42,009 nucleotides of DNA from a virus. The notes below the pieces were generated by a model, which saw only the letters and a program-made list of their open reading frames with translations, was not told where the DNA came from and ran no database searches. Positions 8,137 to 17,735 of this stretch are shown here, piece by piece. A program made the translations under genes and the position numbers. The stretch lies in IMG/VR virus record IMGVR_UViG_3300030329_001120, positions 1-42,009 of that record. One strand, written 5' to 3'. Numbering within the stretch: the stretch's first letter is position 1; the number at the start of each line of letters is the position of its first letter.

Positions 8137-9740
8137 TGGCAACAAAAGGACAAATAGTAGAACAGGTTCTTAAATTAGTAAATGGTGGAGATATAAGCGA
8201 TGACTCTAAGGCTACAATGCAAGAAGTTGGAACCCTCTTAGAACATGAGAGAGATGCTTTAGTTAGAAAAACTGTAATGGAAAACGCTGCTATAGGAGAA
8301 CATGAAATTCCAAGTGAATTTTTAAGTTATCATAAATTATTGTTATCAGGAGATGAAACTTTTGGAAGTTCTCCAAGACCATATGCAAAACTTCCTCAAA
8401 TGCCAGTAAATTTACCAAACGATGGAAGCATATACAGAGTTTGTAGAATGACTAGTCCAGCGTATAAAGATCATGTTGACGCTTTTAATGTTATAGCACC
8501 AGCTTACACTCAGGATAATGGTGCTTATAGTGATAATGGTTTTGACTTTACCCTTAAAACAGGGACTCATGATATAGGAAATAAGTTTGTTTTATCGTTT
8601 GAGCATGGCCCTGATGCATCAACACTTAAGAGTTATCAGTTTACATTTAATTATGAAGAGCCATCAGACTCTTATAATAATGCTAGGCCAGTTACTGAAA
8701 GAAGTATTAAGCCAGCTTTCCTTCATTTTAGTTTAATGAAAAACGAAGCTTTTACTAAATTTTTAGAAGGAAATCGTTTATATTTTCACTACTTTCAACA
8801 TAATGAAGGCGTAAATGATAGTTTTAGAGAAAATTTTAGATTTATAAGTAGTGATCTTGCTAGTAGTTTTGGTGCAACAAACGCTGATAATTTTGATATA
8901 AAATCAGTTTTAACAAATGAATCTATTATAACTACAGATACAGCAAACCCAACACTTAATTCTTCGTGGACTGCAGGTGACCAAGACACATACCCCACAT
9001 CAGGATTAATCGTCCAGATATGGTATCCTAAAAATAAAAGATTATTTGATATGGAGGCAGACTCTTTGGGTGTTAAAGCCAAAGGTTCTTGTTATTTAAA
9101 CTGTGCATTAACAATAGATGCAGAAGAAATGGAATCAGATGCATATAGTGGTATAGGTTCTGCAGAAGTTAGAAGAATGTTTATCAATAGGTTTGGTGCA
9201 ATTTTAAAACAATATGGAGTCGAGGTTGATTTTAATGGCCCAGAGGGAGCAAGTAGTGAACTGATATTTAAAGAATCTTACCCACTTGGTGGATTCTCTA
9301 ATGTTGTGGTTCCAACTATTGGTACTGTTGGCACAACTTTAGCTTCTTATTCTCAAGTAGCTGGCAGTAAAGAACTTGCTGAATTAGCTAAAGGTAATGA
9401 TATGACTTGCTACTCTAGGATGCCTAATCCTGGTATATACTCAAAAATGTATGATAGTGCTATAAATTTAAGTGGTAGAAAATACTGGTATAGACAAGAG
9501 GGTAGAATATACCTATATAATGAGGCTTTAAATTTTGATTTAGGGTTTGGTGAAATAAGTAATGCAGAGTCTTACATATTAGTATGGATGCTGTCAAAGT
9601 CAAGTTCTCTAGGATTTAACGATGAATTTCCAATGCCATCAGACGCAATTAAAGATGTGATAGCATCTCTGGTTTCTACGTTTACAACCATGAGGGCAGC
9701 AAAAGAAGATTTAACTAATGATAATGTAGATATAGTATAA
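8136..9740 (+). CDS. Connector/ring-type structural protein with central insertion
   Basis: A 534-aa protein. The N-terminal 65 residues (KGQIVEQVLKLVNGG, then HERDALVRKTVMENAA) and the C-terminal 60 (FPMPSDAIKDVIASLVSTF, TMRAAKEDLTNDNVDIV) are helical. They look like the two ends of a connector fold. Between them, residues of about 100-440 are Gly/Ser/Thr/Asn-rich beta-like sequence that could be one or more inserted surface domains. It overlaps both neighbours by one base (TAATG). It probably builds a neck or tail ring or adaptor. No exact family name can be given with confidence. Confidence 0.5.
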   Translation: MATKGQIVEQVLKLVNGGDISDDSKATMQEVGTLLEHERDALVRKTVMENAAIGEHEIPSEFLSYHKLLLSGDETFGSSPRPYAKLPQMPVNLPNDGSIYRVCRMTSPAYKDHVDAFNVIAPAYTQDNGAYSDNGFDFTLKTGTHDIGNKFVLSFEHGPDASTLKSYQFTFNYEEPSDSYNNARPVTERSIKPAFLHFSLMKNEAFTKFLEGNRLYFHYFQHNEGVNDSFRENFRFISSDLASSFGATNADNFDIKSVLTNESIITTDTANPTLNSSWTAGDQDTYPTSGLIVQIWYPKNKRLFDMEADSLGVKAKGSCYLNCALTIDAEEMESDAYSGIGSAEVRRMFINRFGAILKQYGVEVDFNGPEGASSELIFKESYPLGGFSNVVVPTIGTVGTTLASYSQVAGSKELAELAKGNDMTCYSRMPNPGIYSKMYDSAINLSGRKYWYRQEGRIYLYNEALNFDLGFGEISNAESYILVWMLSKSSSLGFNDEFPMPSDAIKDVIASLVSTFTTMRAAKEDLTNDNVDIV

Positions 9741-10453
9741 TGTATATAAAGTTAGAAGAAATAATAAATGATATTCTTGTAGAAGAAGGTAAAACAAGTG
9801 AGAATGAATTTCTCAGATATTTTAAACTTGGATTAAATGGTTTAAAAGAATTTAACTTTGATATTAGTGGTGGAATAAGAACTGTAGAACTTATAGTTGA
9901 CGCTAACACATTAACTGCTACACTTCCTGGTGATTACGTTAAATATACAAAGATAGGGGTTTATGGTAATGATGGAGATATACATCCTTTAGGTTTAAGA
10001 AATCAAAAATCACTTATATCTACTGCTGCTAATTCCACTCAAGTGAATGATGATGAATTAAACCCAACTTATTTTGAATATACTCAAGAATATGGTGTTG
10101 GTGGTGGAAATAATGCCAATGGATATTATAGAGTTGATTTAGAAAACTCTACAATACATTTTAGTTCTGACTTGTCAGCAAAAAAGATTATTTTAGAATA
10201 TATATCTAATTCTCTTAGACACCCAAAAGAGGGACATGTTGTTGTTCATGAGTTTATGGTTGACGCAATGAAGTCTTACATATATTGGAAGTCTATGCAG
10301 AGAAAGAGGAATTTTCCTCCAGCAGAAAAAGAAGCTGCAAAGAAAGAGTATTATAATGAAAAGAGACTTGCGAGAGCTAGAATGTTAAGTTTTACAAAAC
10401 AAGAAGCTTTACAGACTATAAGGAAATCGTTTAAACAAGCTCCAAAAATTTAG
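9740..10453 (+). CDS. Head-tail connector / tail ring protein
   Basis: A 237-aa protein with the layout of podovirus adaptor proteins (P22 gp4 / T7 gp11-like role). An N-terminal helix includes YFKLGLNGLKEFNFD. A beta segment follows (GGIRTVELIVDANTLTATLP, then GDYVKYTKIGVYGNDGDIHP). A helical C-terminus (HEFMVDAMKSYIYWKSM and a basic KRNFPPAEKEAAKKEYYNEKRLARARM) completes it. The phrase 'LP-DYV-Y-KIGV-G-DG' is one I associate with crAss-like ring proteins. It overlaps the preceding gene by one base and lies 4 bp before the giant tail gene. Confidence 0.65.
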   Translation: MYIKLEEIINDILVEEGKTSENEFLRYFKLGLNGLKEFNFDISGGIRTVELIVDANTLTATLPGDYVKYTKIGVYGNDGDIHPLGLRNQKSLISTAANSTQVNDDELNPTYFEYTQEYGVGGGNNANGYYRVDLENSTIHFSSDLSAKKIILEYISNSLRHPKEGHVVVHEFMVDAMKSYIYWKSMQRKRNFPPAEKEAAKKEYYNEKRLARARMLSFTKQEALQTIRKSFKQAPKI

Positions 10454-10457
10454 ATAA

Positions 10458-13400
10458 ATGCAGGATAAAAGAAATTTTCAAGGTGGACTTAACAGAGATG
10501 ATGATTCCAGGGTTTTACCCAATGGAGATTATTATTATGCTCAAAACATAAGGGTTTTATCCTCTGAGGATAGAAACACAATGCTTCTTGAAAATGTGAG
10601 AGGAATGAAAAAAGAAACCTACTCGCAAAGGATAGCAGATTCAGTTGCAGGAGATTACAAAGTTGTTGGTTGCTATGAAGATTCTCCAACAAACTGTTTA
10701 TATTATTTTGTGTGGCATAGGAATTTTTTTCACTTAATATTAGAATATAACATAAATACAGATTTAATAACAACTGTATATAGAGATAGTGGTAATGTGG
10801 ATAATAACGCTTTACACTTTGATAAGAATACTATTATAACAGGAATAAATAAAATTGATGATTTATTATATTGGACTTGTGACAATCAATACACGACCAT
10901 ACGTAGAACTTATCATAATGAGCCAAAATATATAAACGTAGAAAGAGCTAAGACTGGTTGGGCTAGATATTACAATAATGGTAGTTTTGGTTCAAATCCA
11001 TCAGACTATGACATAGATTCAGTTTATCCATTTGAATTTTATTTGTCTTATATGGATCCAGGTTATGCTAATGCAACTGGTGGAACAACTACAGGTAAAC
11101 ATCTTTATTTAGATGTCTGTAAACCAAGACCTATTGCTCCTATATACCTGTATCAAACACCTATTAAAAATATAACATCTACTGCAGTACAGTTGGGTTC
11201 TGGAGGTCTTGAGATGCAAGGGCCACCAGATCCAGATAATGACAATGAGACAGAAACTGTGGCAAGTGAAACAGTAAACCCAGGTGCAATATCATATGCA
11301 AATGTTGGAATGGAGTCTTTAGATGCTACAGCAGAGATGGACTTTGCTTATAAGAAAAACAATTTGTATGGTCACATGTGGCAATTTGCTTGCAGATTTA
11401 TATATAAAGACAATGAGGTTAGTGCTTATTCTGATTGGAGTTATGTCCTTCCTGCTCCTCAATACGCAACAAATAAAGTTGATGAGTCAAAACAAAATGC
11501 TTACAACGAGGTAAGAGTTTATTATCCAAATGGACCTGCTAACGTAAGAAGCATTGAGATAGTTGCTAGAAAATGTTCTTACATAGAAACATCTCCAGAT
11601 GAAGGAAATAAGGGAGAATATTATTTAATAGCAACTGTTGATAATTATTATTATGATAGTAGCTTTACATCAGCTACAGGAGACTACAACCCACTTCCTC
11701 AAACATATTATGGATGGAGTAATACTCCAACTAGAAATATACCATTTATAACAGATTTAGACACTAGTGGACAGGTTATAGGAGTTTCAGATTTTGTAAA
11801 TGAGGAGGATACTGGTGGTCAAACATCTGTGGTGGGATCAAGTCCTGTAAATTCAGGTTTTATAAACTTTAGAAACGATGGTGTTTATGCTCAGGTAGAC
11901 CCAGTTGCTTTTGATAAATCTTTTGACCAAGTACCTCTTAGGGCAAAGGCTCAAGAGATTATAGGTGAAAATAGAATTGTATATGGTAATTATATTGATG
12001 GGTTTGACCAAGTAAATGTACACTATCATTTATCTCCTGTTTATGGTGAAAACTCGAATAACCAACAATTTGTTGTAGACGCATTAGCAACTGCTGAAAC
12101 TCCTAATCCATGGGGTTCTATAAGTGGATTTACAGGAGAAGGTGCTACTGATGAATTGGTTGGAGATGGGGCTGATTTTTCAAGTGGAGGTATTCATGGT
12201 ACAACATCAGATCAATGGGGTAATTTTATGTCTGGGTTAGAGTACATGACCCAATACGAAGGACAAGAATATAGTTATCCAGATTATTCTACTTTAGATG
12301 GATGGGAAGGTGGTAAGGCTTTTGGGTGGGATGCTAACTTAGCCAGAATAACAGTTAGAGTTTACTTTCCTACAATTGTTGAGTCTGGTCAAGTTTTTCA
12401 TTTGAAGCTTGAGTCAAGGATTAAGTATGGTGCTTTTAATGTTTTTAATGGTAATGGAGTAAAATATCCTTTTGGTGATGCTACTGGAAGTAATATCTCT
12501 GACCATTTAAAATATGATTTTTTTGGTTATATGATAGACATAAAAAAACAAGCTGGTGGTGGAGGTCTTGGCACTATGATAGACGAATTTATAGCAGATA
12601 TTAAAGCAATGGCAAACTGGGAACAGTCAGATGATGGTGGTGGTATACCAGACCTTAGAGGTTCTAATAATCCAGATAGTGAGTTTTATAACCCTAATCA
12701 TGCATATCTAGATAACCCTATAAATGGTGGAAAGCAATATACTCATTGGATGACTCCAGCCACTGGTACTTTTGCTGGAGCTACAGCTAGCTACAGTTTT
12801 AATGCAGTACAGGGAGCAGCCCCCATGAGGCTTAGAGGTATTGGAAAGTTTGACACTAGTTTTGGTTCTCAAAATGGTTTATGCCTTGTCTTTGGACCAT
12901 ATGGCCAAAACTTAAATGATATAAATACAAATAGTCTTTGCTTTATAGATGATAAAGTTGTTTATGATGACTCTCATAGACTTCCAGATGGAACAGCAGT
13001 TAGCAACCTGCATGGATGGGTATTAATAAATGGTGGAACCTATGTGAGTTCCTTAGAATGTGGTGGCTGTACTGATGGATTAGGTGCTGCCTCAGGGTGG
13101 CAATCTTTTGATGGTAGTGGTGGAGAAAATAATACACAAAGAGGGTGTTCTGATAATAATGGTGGATGGAATGACACTGGTGCTAATGCTGTAACTAATG
13201 TTGTCAACTTTGGGCCATATAACAAAGCAGGATCTAGTACTAGTAATATGGCTTTAATTAATGCAGGATACCCAGGTAACGAAGATGATGGTGACGAAGG
13301 TTCTTCATTTGGCCCTATTCAGTCAGGAACTAGCACTGCCTGGTCAGAGGTTACAGGCTTGAATATGCCTATAACTCAAACAATGATGGATATAGATAGT

Positions 13401-16400
13401 ACATCAGCATTTAAGTCTGGTGCATGGCATAGATTTGGTTTAGTTTATTATGACTATAAGGGGAGAAGTTCTAGTGTTATGCTAAACAATGAAGACTTAA
13501 GAGATACTCTTTATGACAGAAACTCCTCTGTGTATGTAGGGTTTCCCACTGAAAGAAAATTTCAACAAGGTGCAGATTTTTCTTCTTTTACAAATAATGT
13601 ATCTACAAATAACCCAAGTGGTTTAACAAATCAATCATTAACAAATAGTCAAAAACTTGGTCCAGCAGATATACATTGGAAAATATTCAGTAGACCACCT
13701 CTATACGCCACTCACTATCAATGGGTGTATGCTAGAAATACTTCTATTGGTAAATTCATGCAATTCAGAGTTTCTACAGCGTGGATAAATAAAGCATCTA
13801 AGGCAGGAGTCTCTATAGCTGAAGGTCAGGTAGATACTAAAATATATATATCTCTAGACACTATGGATGGTAGAGATTGGAGTTATAGTCAAAGAAACAG
13901 GTCTCTTGTAGGTGAGTGGAGTTTTGCAGAGGGAGACAGGTTAAGGCTTATAGCTGATGGAAATGGAACTGTGTTTGATAAACATTATGACTTAAAAGTC
14001 AGTGATGTAGCTAACTTCCCTGATAGGTTTGAGTTAGGAGGTGGTGATATGGAAGAAACTCAGGTTGTTACTGAATCTCCTGTTGGTGGTGATGGGGAGG
14101 ATCCTCAATCAACTAAACCAGGAAAGTTTGTAATAATAGATGATCCTGGCATACCAGGATATGGTGTTGCTGACGCAGATAACACTGATAATGCAAATAC
14201 AAATGGATATATAAGTGGATGGCATAAAGTCACTGTTGAAATTTATAGACCAAAGAAAAACACGTCTGAAGAGCAAAGTGTTTATTATGAGTTTGGAGAA
14301 AGATTTTCTGTTCAAGGTGCTTTAACTGATGGAAGATTGCACCTTGGTCAAACATTGAACCAGGAGCCTGAAGAATTTGCAACATACTTAGGAGAAGATA
14401 CATCACTAACAATACCAGCAGCAGGAGTTTTTAGAAGAGGTGATATTTGGTACAAACCAAGAGAAGTTAAATATGTTGGTAGTGGTGGAGTTGTTGTATT
14501 GCCTAAGGTTTGGGTAGAGAGTTATTTTTTAAATGATTTCCTTCAAACTAATCACAACAACATAGCCAGACCACATATATATAGTGGATATGCTAAAGAG
14601 CAAAGAAGAAAAGCTACAATAACTTATTCTGATGTTTATCAGCCAGACACTCAATATAATGGTCTTCATTCATTTAATTTTAGCCAAAGACCATATCAAG
14701 ATTACGACATGTCTTTAGGTTCTATACAAAAACTTGTATCTAGAGATACTAATCTTGTTTTAATGCAGGAGAAAAAAATATCTCAGGTAATGATAAATAA
14801 AAGTATAATAACCTCTCCATCTGGAGATCAAGGTATATCTTTATCTAATAATGTCTTGCCTGAAGAAGCTACTCCATTCTCTGGAGATTATGGTGTGTGT
14901 ACTAATCCTGAAGCTGTTGCTGTACATTCTAAGTCAATATATTTTATTGATATAAAAAAAGGTGCTGTTCTAAGGTTGGGTGGCGATGGAATAACAGTAA
15001 TATCTGACTATAAGATGACTGATTATTTTAGAGACAAGATGGATTTGTACCAAGAAATAATAGAATCTAATTATGATCTAGCTTTAGATGGTGGGTTATT
15101 TATATATGGTGGTTACGACCCAAGACATGGGGAGTATATTGTAACATTTCCAGCAGTATACAGCTCTGCTGCTAGTTCTACAAATAACTTTTTTACCCCT
15201 TTTTTTGATGGTAATAGCCAAGCTTGGCAGTCAGTAACTGACATATGGAACTCTTTTATTTCTATACCACAAGTTTGGAACACTCTAACCTCAGACCAGC
15301 AAGACTTTATAGTAAATGGATTATTAGCTAAAGTTGTTACCACTCAAGCTGAAACAGTGGCTTTTAATGAGAAATCTAATAGGTGGTCTAGTTTTTACAC
15401 TTTCTACCCTGAACATTATGCTTCCTTAAATAGAGTTTTTATAAGTTTTGCTAATGGAGAGTTATACAAGCATGACTCTGATTCAGATAACTACTGTATG
15501 TTTCATGGTAGATCATATCCTGATGAAGTAAAGGTTTCTTTTCCATTTAACTCTGATGTGTCTACTGTTAAAACATTTAATAACATAGCTTTAGAGGGAC
15601 CAGGTAGGCCATATGTAATACCACTTATAACATCAAGTGCAAATAATGCTGCACCTACTGTTGTAGCTACCACAGACAGTGCAAATATAGAAGGTTCTAA
15701 TGTTAATTTTAATGAAAATGACATAGAGATTGGAGATTCTTTATGGTATTACGACAATGATACATTAAGAACTTTAGGGGTTATTACTGCTATAACTGAT
15801 GCAGACACTATTGTTACAAGTGTTGCAGAGGTTAACGCATTCATAACTGCTAGTAGCACGTCTTCAGGAGATTCTCTTAGTGAGGTTTTTGTTATAACAG
15901 GTGAAAACACAGCTTTTAAAACAGATTTTGAAACAAATATAAATTCTACATCTATACCTCACAGACTGTCTTATAATAATGATGATGCCAGTAAAGTCAC
16001 TGCAGGCGTTTGGGTAGACAGAGAACAGATTTTAGGATCTCACATACCATATGGAACAACTAATAGTTCTGGTGGAGAATATATAGGTTTAGGAAATTTA
16101 CAACTAATATCTTTAGGTCCACAAGTTACAATTTTACCTGTGGGGAGCAATGTAATACAGACTTGTGGAGCTGTTGTTGGAGATACTGTATATTATTCAA
16201 ATAATGGAGTAGAAACATCTCTTGGTACTATAATATCTATAGATAATGCTAACCAATTCACTTTAAGTGTCACTCCAAGTACCATGACTGTATTTGGATA
16301 TATAAAGAAAAATGCTACAATTGAAGGTGATAGGCTAAAGGGACACTATATGGATACAACATTAACAAAAAGAACAAAAGATAAAATTCATATTTACGCT

Positions 16401-16442
16401 GCAAATGCAAATGTAATTAACAGCGAACTTAGTAATAAATAA
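10458..16442 (+). CDS. Very large tail 'muzzle'/stabilisation-type protein (1994 aa)
   Basis: The N-terminus (FQGGLNRDDDSRVLPNGDY, YYAQNIRV, LENVRGMK) is the hallmark start of podovirus tail stabilisation or muzzle proteins, equivalent in role to P22 gp10. Long beta-rich segments with blade-like repeats follow, and the C-terminus returns to conserved features (ALEGPGRPY; LKGHYMDTTLTKRTKDKIHIYAANANVINSELSNK, given here in pieces of the last 35 residues). The middle, about residues 530-980, is Gly/Asn/Ser/Asp-rich and low in charge, with Cys-containing GG/GC patches near 870-900. It looks like an inserted surface domain. The protein probably plugs the tail and may contact the receptor. A single ATG at 10458 lies 4 bp after the connector stop. 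Confidence 0.65.
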   Translation: MQDKRNFQGGLNRDDDSRVLPNGDYYYAQNIRVLSSEDRNTMLLENVRGMKKETYSQRIADSVAGDYKVVGCYEDSPTNCLYYFVWHRNFFHLILEYNINTDLITTVYRDSGNVDNNALHFDKNTIITGINKIDDLLYWTCDNQYTTIRRTYHNEPKYINVERAKTGWARYYNNGSFGSNPSDYDIDSVYPFEFYLSYMDPGYANATGGTTTGKHLYLDVCKPRPIAPIYLYQTPIKNITSTAVQLGSGGLEMQGPPDPDNDNETETVASETVNPGAISYANVGMESLDATAEMDFAYKKNNLYGHMWQFACRFIYKDNEVSAYSDWSYVLPAPQYATNKVDESKQNAYNEVRVYYPNGPANVRSIEIVARKCSYIETSPDEGNKGEYYLIATVDNYYYDSSFTSATGDYNPLPQTYYGWSNTPTRNIPFITDLDTSGQVIGVSDFVNEEDTGGQTSVVGSSPVNSGFINFRNDGVYAQVDPVAFDKSFDQVPLRAKAQEIIGENRIVYGNYIDGFDQVNVHYHLSPVYGENSNNQQFVVDALATAETPNPWGSISGFTGEGATDELVGDGADFSSGGIHGTTSDQWGNFMSGLEYMTQYEGQEYSYPDYSTLDGWEGGKAFGWDANLARITVRVYFPTIVESGQVFHLKLESRIKYGAFNVFNGNGVKYPFGDATGSNISDHLKYDFFGYMIDIKKQAGGGGLGTMIDEFIADIKAMANWEQSDDGGGIPDLRGSNNPDSEFYNPNHAYLDNPINGGKQYTHWMTPATGTFAGATASYSFNAVQGAAPMRLRGIGKFDTSFGSQNGLCLVFGPYGQNLNDINTNSLCFIDDKVVYDDSHRLPDGTAVSNLHGWVLINGGTYVSSLECGGCTDGLGAASGWQSFDGSGGENNTQRGCSDNNGGWNDTGANAVTNVVNFGPYNKAGSSTSNMALINAGYPGNEDDGDEGSSFGPIQSGTSTAWSEVTGLNMPITQTMMDIDSTSAFKSGAWHRFGLVYYDYKGRSSSVMLNNEDLRDTLYDRNSSVYVGFPTERKFQQGADFSSFTNNVSTNNPSGLTNQSLTNSQKLGPADIHWKIFSRPPLYATHYQWVYARNTSIGKFMQFRVSTAWINKASKAGVSIAEGQVDTKIYISLDTMDGRDWSYSQRNRSLVGEWSFAEGDRLRLIADGNGTVFDKHYDLKVSDVANFPDRFELGGGDMEETQVVTESPVGGDGEDPQSTKPGKFVIIDDPGIPGYGVADADNTDNANTNGYISGWHKVTVEIYRPKKNTSEEQSVYYEFGERFSVQGALTDGRLHLGQTLNQEPEEFATYLGEDTSLTIPAAGVFRRGDIWYKPREVKYVGSGGVVVLPKVWVESYFLNDFLQTNHNNIARPHIYSGYAKEQRRKATITYSDVYQPDTQYNGLHSFNFSQRPYQDYDMSLGSIQKLVSRDTNLVLMQEKKISQVMINKSIITSPSGDQGISLSNNVLPEEATPFSGDYGVCTNPEAVAVHSKSIYFIDIKKGAVLRLGGDGITVISDYKMTDYFRDKMDLYQEIIESNYDLALDGGLFIYGGYDPRHGEYIVTFPAVYSSAASSTNNFFTPFFDGNSQAWQSVTDIWNSFISIPQVWNTLTSDQQDFIVNGLLAKVVTTQAETVAFNEKSNRWSSFYTFYPEHYASLNRVFISFANGELYKHDSDSDNYCMFHGRSYPDEVKVSFPFNSDVSTVKTFNNIALEGPGRPYVIPLITSSANNAAPTVVATTDSANIEGSNVNFNENDIEIGDSLWYYDNDTLRTLGVITAITDADTIVTSVAEVNAFITASSTSSGDSLSEVFVITGENTAFKTDFETNINSTSIPHRLSYNNDDASKVTAGVWVDREQILGSHIPYGTTNSSGGEYIGLGNLQLISLGPQVTILPVGSNVIQTCGAVVGDTVYYSNNGVETSLGTIISIDNANQFTLSVTPSTMTVFGYIKKNATIEGDRLKGHYMDTTLTKRTKDKIHIYAANANVINSELSNK

Positions 16443-16454
16443 CATAATAATTAT

Positions 16455-16462
16455 TATATTTG
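16455..16462 (+). promoter_or_regulatory. Candidate -7 box directly before the S74 protein gene
   Basis: TATATTTG sits in the 27-bp gap after the muzzle gene and ends eight bases before the ATG at 16470. This is almost the same geometry as the promoter at 7460-7467. No clear TTTG or TTG lies 18-20 bases upstream, so the -33 element is missing or degenerate. If active, the mRNA would have a leader of only three or four bases. Confidence 0.45.
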
Positions 16463-16469
16463 TAAAATC

Positions 16470-17729
16470 ATGGCCAAAAAGAAGAAAAAATTAAAAGGAT
16501 TACATGCTGCTAAGTATTTTATTGGTGGTCTAATTTCTGGTATAAAAGGTGCAAAAAAGTCAAAAGAGGATATAGCTAAAGCTGAAGCTGATAGAGCAGC
16601 ACAGTTAGCTAAAGAAGAAGAATTAAGACAAAATAGACAAAAGTTAACAATGTCTCCAGAGATCGCTAAAATGAAAGAAGGTCTTGGTGGTACAGAAATA
16701 CAAAGAAGGCAAGAAGCTGCAGAGAGAAGTAGAGCAGGTGCAATGGCTGCTGCTACTAGAGGTGGTTCAAGGGTGGATCCTTTTGCTGCTGCTAGAGCAG
16801 GTCAAGCTCAAGAGGCTGCTTTAGCTTCTGAACAAGCTGCTGCTCAAAGAAAAGGTTTAGAGGCTGGTGTTGCTGAGAGAGGTAGACTTAGACAAACTCA
16901 AGAAGCTAGAGAGCAATCAGACTTAGCTAGACAGGCACAGATGGCTGACTATGCTAGAGAAGATGTTCAGGCAGCTCAATCAAATTTAGCTTCTTATCAA
17001 CAACAACAATATGGTGCTATTGATGCAGGTATTGGTATGGCAGCAAGTGCTTTGTCAGATAAAAAAGAAAAAAAGAACATTAAGAAAGTTGGGAAAACAA
17101 AAGATGGAGTTCCTGTAAGTGAGTTTGAATACAAAGATAAAAAAGATGCTCCAAAGGGTCCTGGTAGATACAAGGGTGTTATAGCACAAGACCTTGTGGG
17201 AACAAAGCATGAGGGGGCTGTTAAAAAAATAGGCAAGAACACTTTAGGTGTTAATTATGGAAAGTTAGACGTTAAGTTTGGAAAGATTAGTGGTGGAAAA
17301 CTTAAAGATAAAATGAAAAGAAAATATAAAAAAGGTGGTACACCAAAAGACATGATGGAAGCTGGTGAAGCTGAGGTTACACCAGGAAAATTCTCTCATG
17401 AAAAGAACCCAATAGACCTTGTTCAAAAAAATGGAGAAGAGGGTAAGCCAGAAAAGATAGGGGAAATGACAGGTGGTGAAGCTATAGTTCCACCAAAGAA
17501 TGTTAAGCAAATGAGAAAGATGATTGAAGAAAAGGATGGTAAAGCTTTAGTTAAATTAATGGATAAACTTTTAACTAAGTGGGACAAGGAAGCAGAGGAT
17601 AACGATGAATCAAAAGCAGAGTTTGGAAAGACTATGGCTAAACATGGTGCTGTCCATAAACCTAGAGTGCCATCAGGGAAACAAAAATTCAAATTTAGAA
17701 GCCTAGGGAGAAGTTCTCTATTTAAATAA
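16470..17729 (+). CDS. Virion protein with intramolecular chaperone (peptidase S74) domain
   Basis: A 419-aa protein in three parts. Residues 1-30 are basic with a short hydrophobic stretch (YFIGGLISGI). Residues 30-195 are an Ala/Gln/Glu/Arg-rich helical, coiled-coil-prone region. Residues of about 190-275 form an S74-type intramolecular chaperone: SDKKEKKNIKKVG, then GRYKGVIAQDLVG, then NTLGVNYGKLDV. The auto-cleavage dyad of this family, Ser and Lys five residues later, fits Ser196 and Lys201. About 145 more residues follow, Lys/Gly/Glu-rich, ending in a basic FKFRSLGRSSLFK tail. S74 domains normally end tail spikes, so the tail after it here is unusual. It precedes two internal-virion-type genes, and a role as a spike/fibre or an ejected protein is open. 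Confidence 0.7.
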   Translation: MAKKKKKLKGLHAAKYFIGGLISGIKGAKKSKEDIAKAEADRAAQLAKEEELRQNRQKLTMSPEIAKMKEGLGGTEIQRRQEAAERSRAGAMAAATRGGSRVDPFAAARAGQAQEAALASEQAAAQRKGLEAGVAERGRLRQTQEAREQSDLARQAQMADYAREDVQAAQSNLASYQQQQYGAIDAGIGMAASALSDKKEKKNIKKVGKTKDGVPVSEFEYKDKKDAPKGPGRYKGVIAQDLVGTKHEGAVKKIGKNTLGVNYGKLDVKFGKISGGKLKDKMKRKYKKGGTPKDMMEAGEAEVTPGKFSHEKNPIDLVQKNGEEGKPEKIGEMTGGEAIVPPKNVKQMRKMIEEKDGKALVKLMDKLLTKWDKEAEDNDESKAEFGKTMAKHGAVHKPRVPSGKQKFKFRSLGRSSLFK

Positions 17730-17735
17730 TAACAT

